DNA from: Pleurocapsa minor HA4230-MV1
Lineage (GTDB): Bacteria > Cyanobacteriota > Cyanobacteriia > Cyanobacteriales > Xenococcaceae
Reading direction: 5' to 3'
Assembly (NCBI GenBank): GCA_019359095.1
Contig: JAHHHZ010000036.1
Span: 310,001-374,000 of the forward strand
DNA length: 64,000 bases
This document shows positions 62,582 to 64,000 of the stretch, in pieces (positions within the stretch are counted from its first letter, which is position 1; the number at the start of each line of letters is the position of its first letter). Below the pieces are notes generated by a model. That model was not told the origin of the DNA, made no database searches, and was given only the letters and a program-made list of their open reading frames with translations. Made by a program: the position numbers and the translations under genes.

Positions 62582-63187
62582 ATGACTTCGGCATTATTAA
62601 GAGATTTTTTTCAACTTGATGCTAGCGATCGCGAAGAAAAATTCCTAACTTCTAATGTAACTTGGCAAGCTTATGAGTCACTTCTGACATCATTGGGGGA
62701 TAGTTCTAGTTATCGAGTGGCTTACTTATTAGGAACTTTAGAAATTATGTCGCCCAGTCGTAGTCATGAATTAGATAAAAAAGCGATCGCCAGGTTATTA
62801 GAAGTTTATCTAGAAGAGAATCGTATTCGTTTTTGGGGATTGGGTTCAACTACTTTTCGTAAAGAAGATAAGCAAGCAGGAAAAGAACCAGACGAGTGTT
62901 ATTGTATCGGTACAGATAAAGATATTCCCGATCTGGCAATTGAAGTTATTTATACCAGTGGCGGTGTTGATACTCTAGAGATTTATCAGCGTTTGGGTGT
63001 CGCGGAAGTATGGTTCTGGCAGGATCAACAGCTTAAAATTTATTGTTTGCAAGATAATAACTATCAACAGCAAATACAAAGTCAATTATTACCAGATTTA
63101 GATTTAACTTTATTGGCACAATATGTAGTTATCAGCGATCCTTTAGAAGCAGTTATTAAGTGGCGCAAACAAGTTCGAGTCGATTAG
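62582..63187 (+). CDS. Uma2-family (DUF820) nuclease-like protein
   Basis: A 201-residue Uma2 protein of a different subgroup from that at 29.1 kb. It has VTWQAYESLLTSLGDSSSYR VAYLLGTLEIMSPSRSHELD (the usual first acidic motif) and STTFRKEDKQAGKEPDECY. The PD-(D/E)xK core is DIPDLAIEVIYTSGGVDTLE IYQRLGVAEVWFWQ, with a clear PDLAIEV strand. Targets of this very abundant cyanobacterial family are unknown. It lies 81 bp after the PIWI gene in the same direction; since Uma2 genes are scattered widely, its position may be coincidence. Confidence 0.9.
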   Translation: MTSALLRDFFQLDASDREEKFLTSNVTWQAYESLLTSLGDSSSYRVAYLLGTLEIMSPSRSHELDKKAIARLLEVYLEENRIRFWGLGSTTFRKEDKQAGKEPDECYCIGTDKDIPDLAIEVIYTSGGVDTLEIYQRLGVAEVWFWQDQQLKIYCLQDNNYQQQIQSQLLPDLDLTLLAQYVVISDPLEAVIKWRKQVRVD

Positions 63188-63229
63188 TTTTTGTATGATT
63201 GAGCAAAAAAAACAAAAATTTATGTTTAA

Positions 63230-63739
63230 CTAATTTATTGGATAAACACTCTGATGAAACCAAGCCGTTAAAGCGATCGCCAGAGCATCAGCAGCATCAT
63301 CAGGACGAGGAATAAAGTCTAAAGCAAGTTCTCGTGCCACTGCTTCTTGAACCTCTATCTTCTGAGCGTTACCATAGCCTGTCAAAGCTTTCTTTACTTC
63401 TGGTGGGGTAAATTCTACATAAGGTAAACCAGACTGCCCTAAAACCAACATTAAAACTCCTCTAGCTTGAGCGACGGTGATGGTATGGCTCATGCGATAA
63501 AAAAATAATTTCTCTATTGCCACGAGATCGGGTTTAATCTCGGCAATTACAGCATGGAGGTCATCATAAATCGTACAAAGGCGATCGCTAAAAGGTGTCT
63601 TGGCAGCGGTTTCAATAATGCCGTAATCTTGAAGTTGTACTCTTGCATCTAAGTTAAATTCTGCCGAGATCTGACAAATAATGCTACCAAAGCCCAAAAT
63701 AGCGATTCCAGGATCTAATCCTAAGATTTTAATTTCCAT
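63230..63739 (-). CDS. ruvC: Holliday junction resolvase RuvC
   Basis: RuvC cuts four-way DNA junctions made in recombination and repair, working with RuvAB. The 169 residues match the family. Catalytic acids are in the expected places: [16 protein letters not shown] (first Asp), [20 protein letters not shown] (Glu) and [20 protein letters not shown] (paired Asps). It is transcribed on the minus strand, convergent with the Uma2 gene, and has no operon partners here. Confidence 0.97.
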   Translation of the reverse strand: MEIKILGLDPGIAILGFGSIICQISAEFNLDARVQLQDYGIIETAAKTPFSDRLCTIYDDLHAVIAEIKPDLVAIEKLFFYRMSHTITVAQARGVLMLVLGQSGLPYVEFTPPEVKKALTGYGNAQKIEVQEAVARELALDFIPRPDDAADALAIALTAWFHQSVYPIN

Positions 63740-63890
63740 TTGAGCCAGATCCGATTAACCTTAAAACCATAAACTCTATTTTGAAGATTGCACTCTTGAC
63801 TATGGCTACCTGCCAACTCAATTACAGCACGATAGGATATGTTTATCTTAACGACTCTGGTATCTATCTCGAAAACAGCCATTACTTGAG

Positions 63891-64000
63891 ATGAAAAATT
63901 CATCCCCCCATCAGAAAAAACTTCGTCGCCGTAATCGGTTGTTTAAATGGTTGTCTCCTGGATTATTTATTAAAAGATGGTTACTCATTAGTGCTACTGG
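63891..64000 (+). CDS. Start of a probable YvcK/CofD-like gene (cut by window end)
   Basis: ATG 63891 opens a frame that runs off the window after 36 codons: MKNSSPHQKKLRRRNRLFKW followed by LSPGLFIKRWLLISATG. A basic N-terminus, W-L-S-P-G-L-x-I-K-R-W and the start of a hydrophobic segment are how cyanobacterial YvcK-family (gluconeogenesis-factor/CofD-like) proteins begin, with one membrane region before the cytosolic domain. The rest is not visible, so the call is moderate. Confidence 0.5.
   Translation, partial: MKNSSPHQKKLRRRNRLFKWLSPGLFIKRWLLISAT

Noticed and set aside
63721-63903. 60-codon minus-strand frame before ruvC
   Set aside because: It overlaps the ruvC start in another frame and has no recognisable content; ruvC itself explains the region.

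Overview
The window is cyanobacterial chromosome. The octamer GCGATCGC (HIP1) occurs throughout, coding and intergenic. Several genes belong to families largely confined to cyanobacteria or their plastids: pxcA (CemA-like proton extrusion protein), a COP23 protein, a DUF4278 protein and a GH100 invertase. The DNA is AT-rich, with long repeat-filled intergenic spaces. No rRNA, tRNA or CRISPR array was recognised. The species cannot be named from the sequence alone; the repeat load and the large PKS would suit a large-genome, morphologically complex or Pleurocapsales-like cyanobacterium (inference).

Layout. 1-9.7 kb: old-yellow-enzyme reductase, UvrD/AddB-like helicase relative, pxcA, a frameshifted coiled-coil/membrane mini-gene, an alkaline-phosphatase-superfamily protein, a graveyard of IS5 transposase and AraC-regulator fragments, an unrecognised protein and an orphan sugar permease. 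9.7-20.2 kb: housekeeping genes (trpS, metF-like, GH100 invertase, COP23 protein, hemE, coaE, flavin reductase, GCS2-type ligase) separated by repeats. 20.2-23.3 kb: a small protein overlapping a DndD-like SMC ATPase, then a DEP-domain protein. 23.3-29 kb: DUF1800/DUF1501 pair, VWA protein, GST. 29-31 kb: a decayed accessory patch: a Uma2 gene carrying an in-frame palindromic insertion, a truncated PepSY gene beside the last codons of a TonB-receptor-like gene, and an intact antitoxin with a truncated PIN toxin. 31-42 kb: AstE/AspA-like hydrolase, era, moaD, a GT4 plus debranching-enzyme pair, desC-type desaturase, a PLP lyase and a PhyH-like oxygenase.

42.6-51 kb is one 2780-residue multidomain synthase: AMP-ligase, ACP, KS, AT, DH, ER, KR, ACP. 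A homocitrate/isopropylmalate synthase-like gene diverges from it. The synthase ends in an ACP and a docking-like tail with no thioesterase, and no downstream module lies nearby.

55.4-62.5 kb is the most notable region. It is a three-gene island of a PD-(D/E)xK nuclease-like protein with a zinc-binding cysteine cluster, a DinG/XPD-type iron-sulfur helicase and an 864-residue protein that looks like the prokaryotic PIWI of the pPIWI-RE type. The first two genes overlap by ATGA. This matches the predicted pPIWI-RE anti-plasmid/anti-phage module. The window ends with a second Uma2 gene, ruvC, and the start of a probable YvcK/CofD-like gene.

Intergenic DNA holds four kinds of repeat: tandem heptamers (CCCATTA, AGTAATC, AGGAAAT, GCTAAAA types), a roughly 110-130 bp MITE with TATAGCCGTA ends, a mosaic element with a CCTTTAGG core, and IS200/IS605-like hairpin ends. 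Some heptamer arrays run into genes and supply their last codons and stop.
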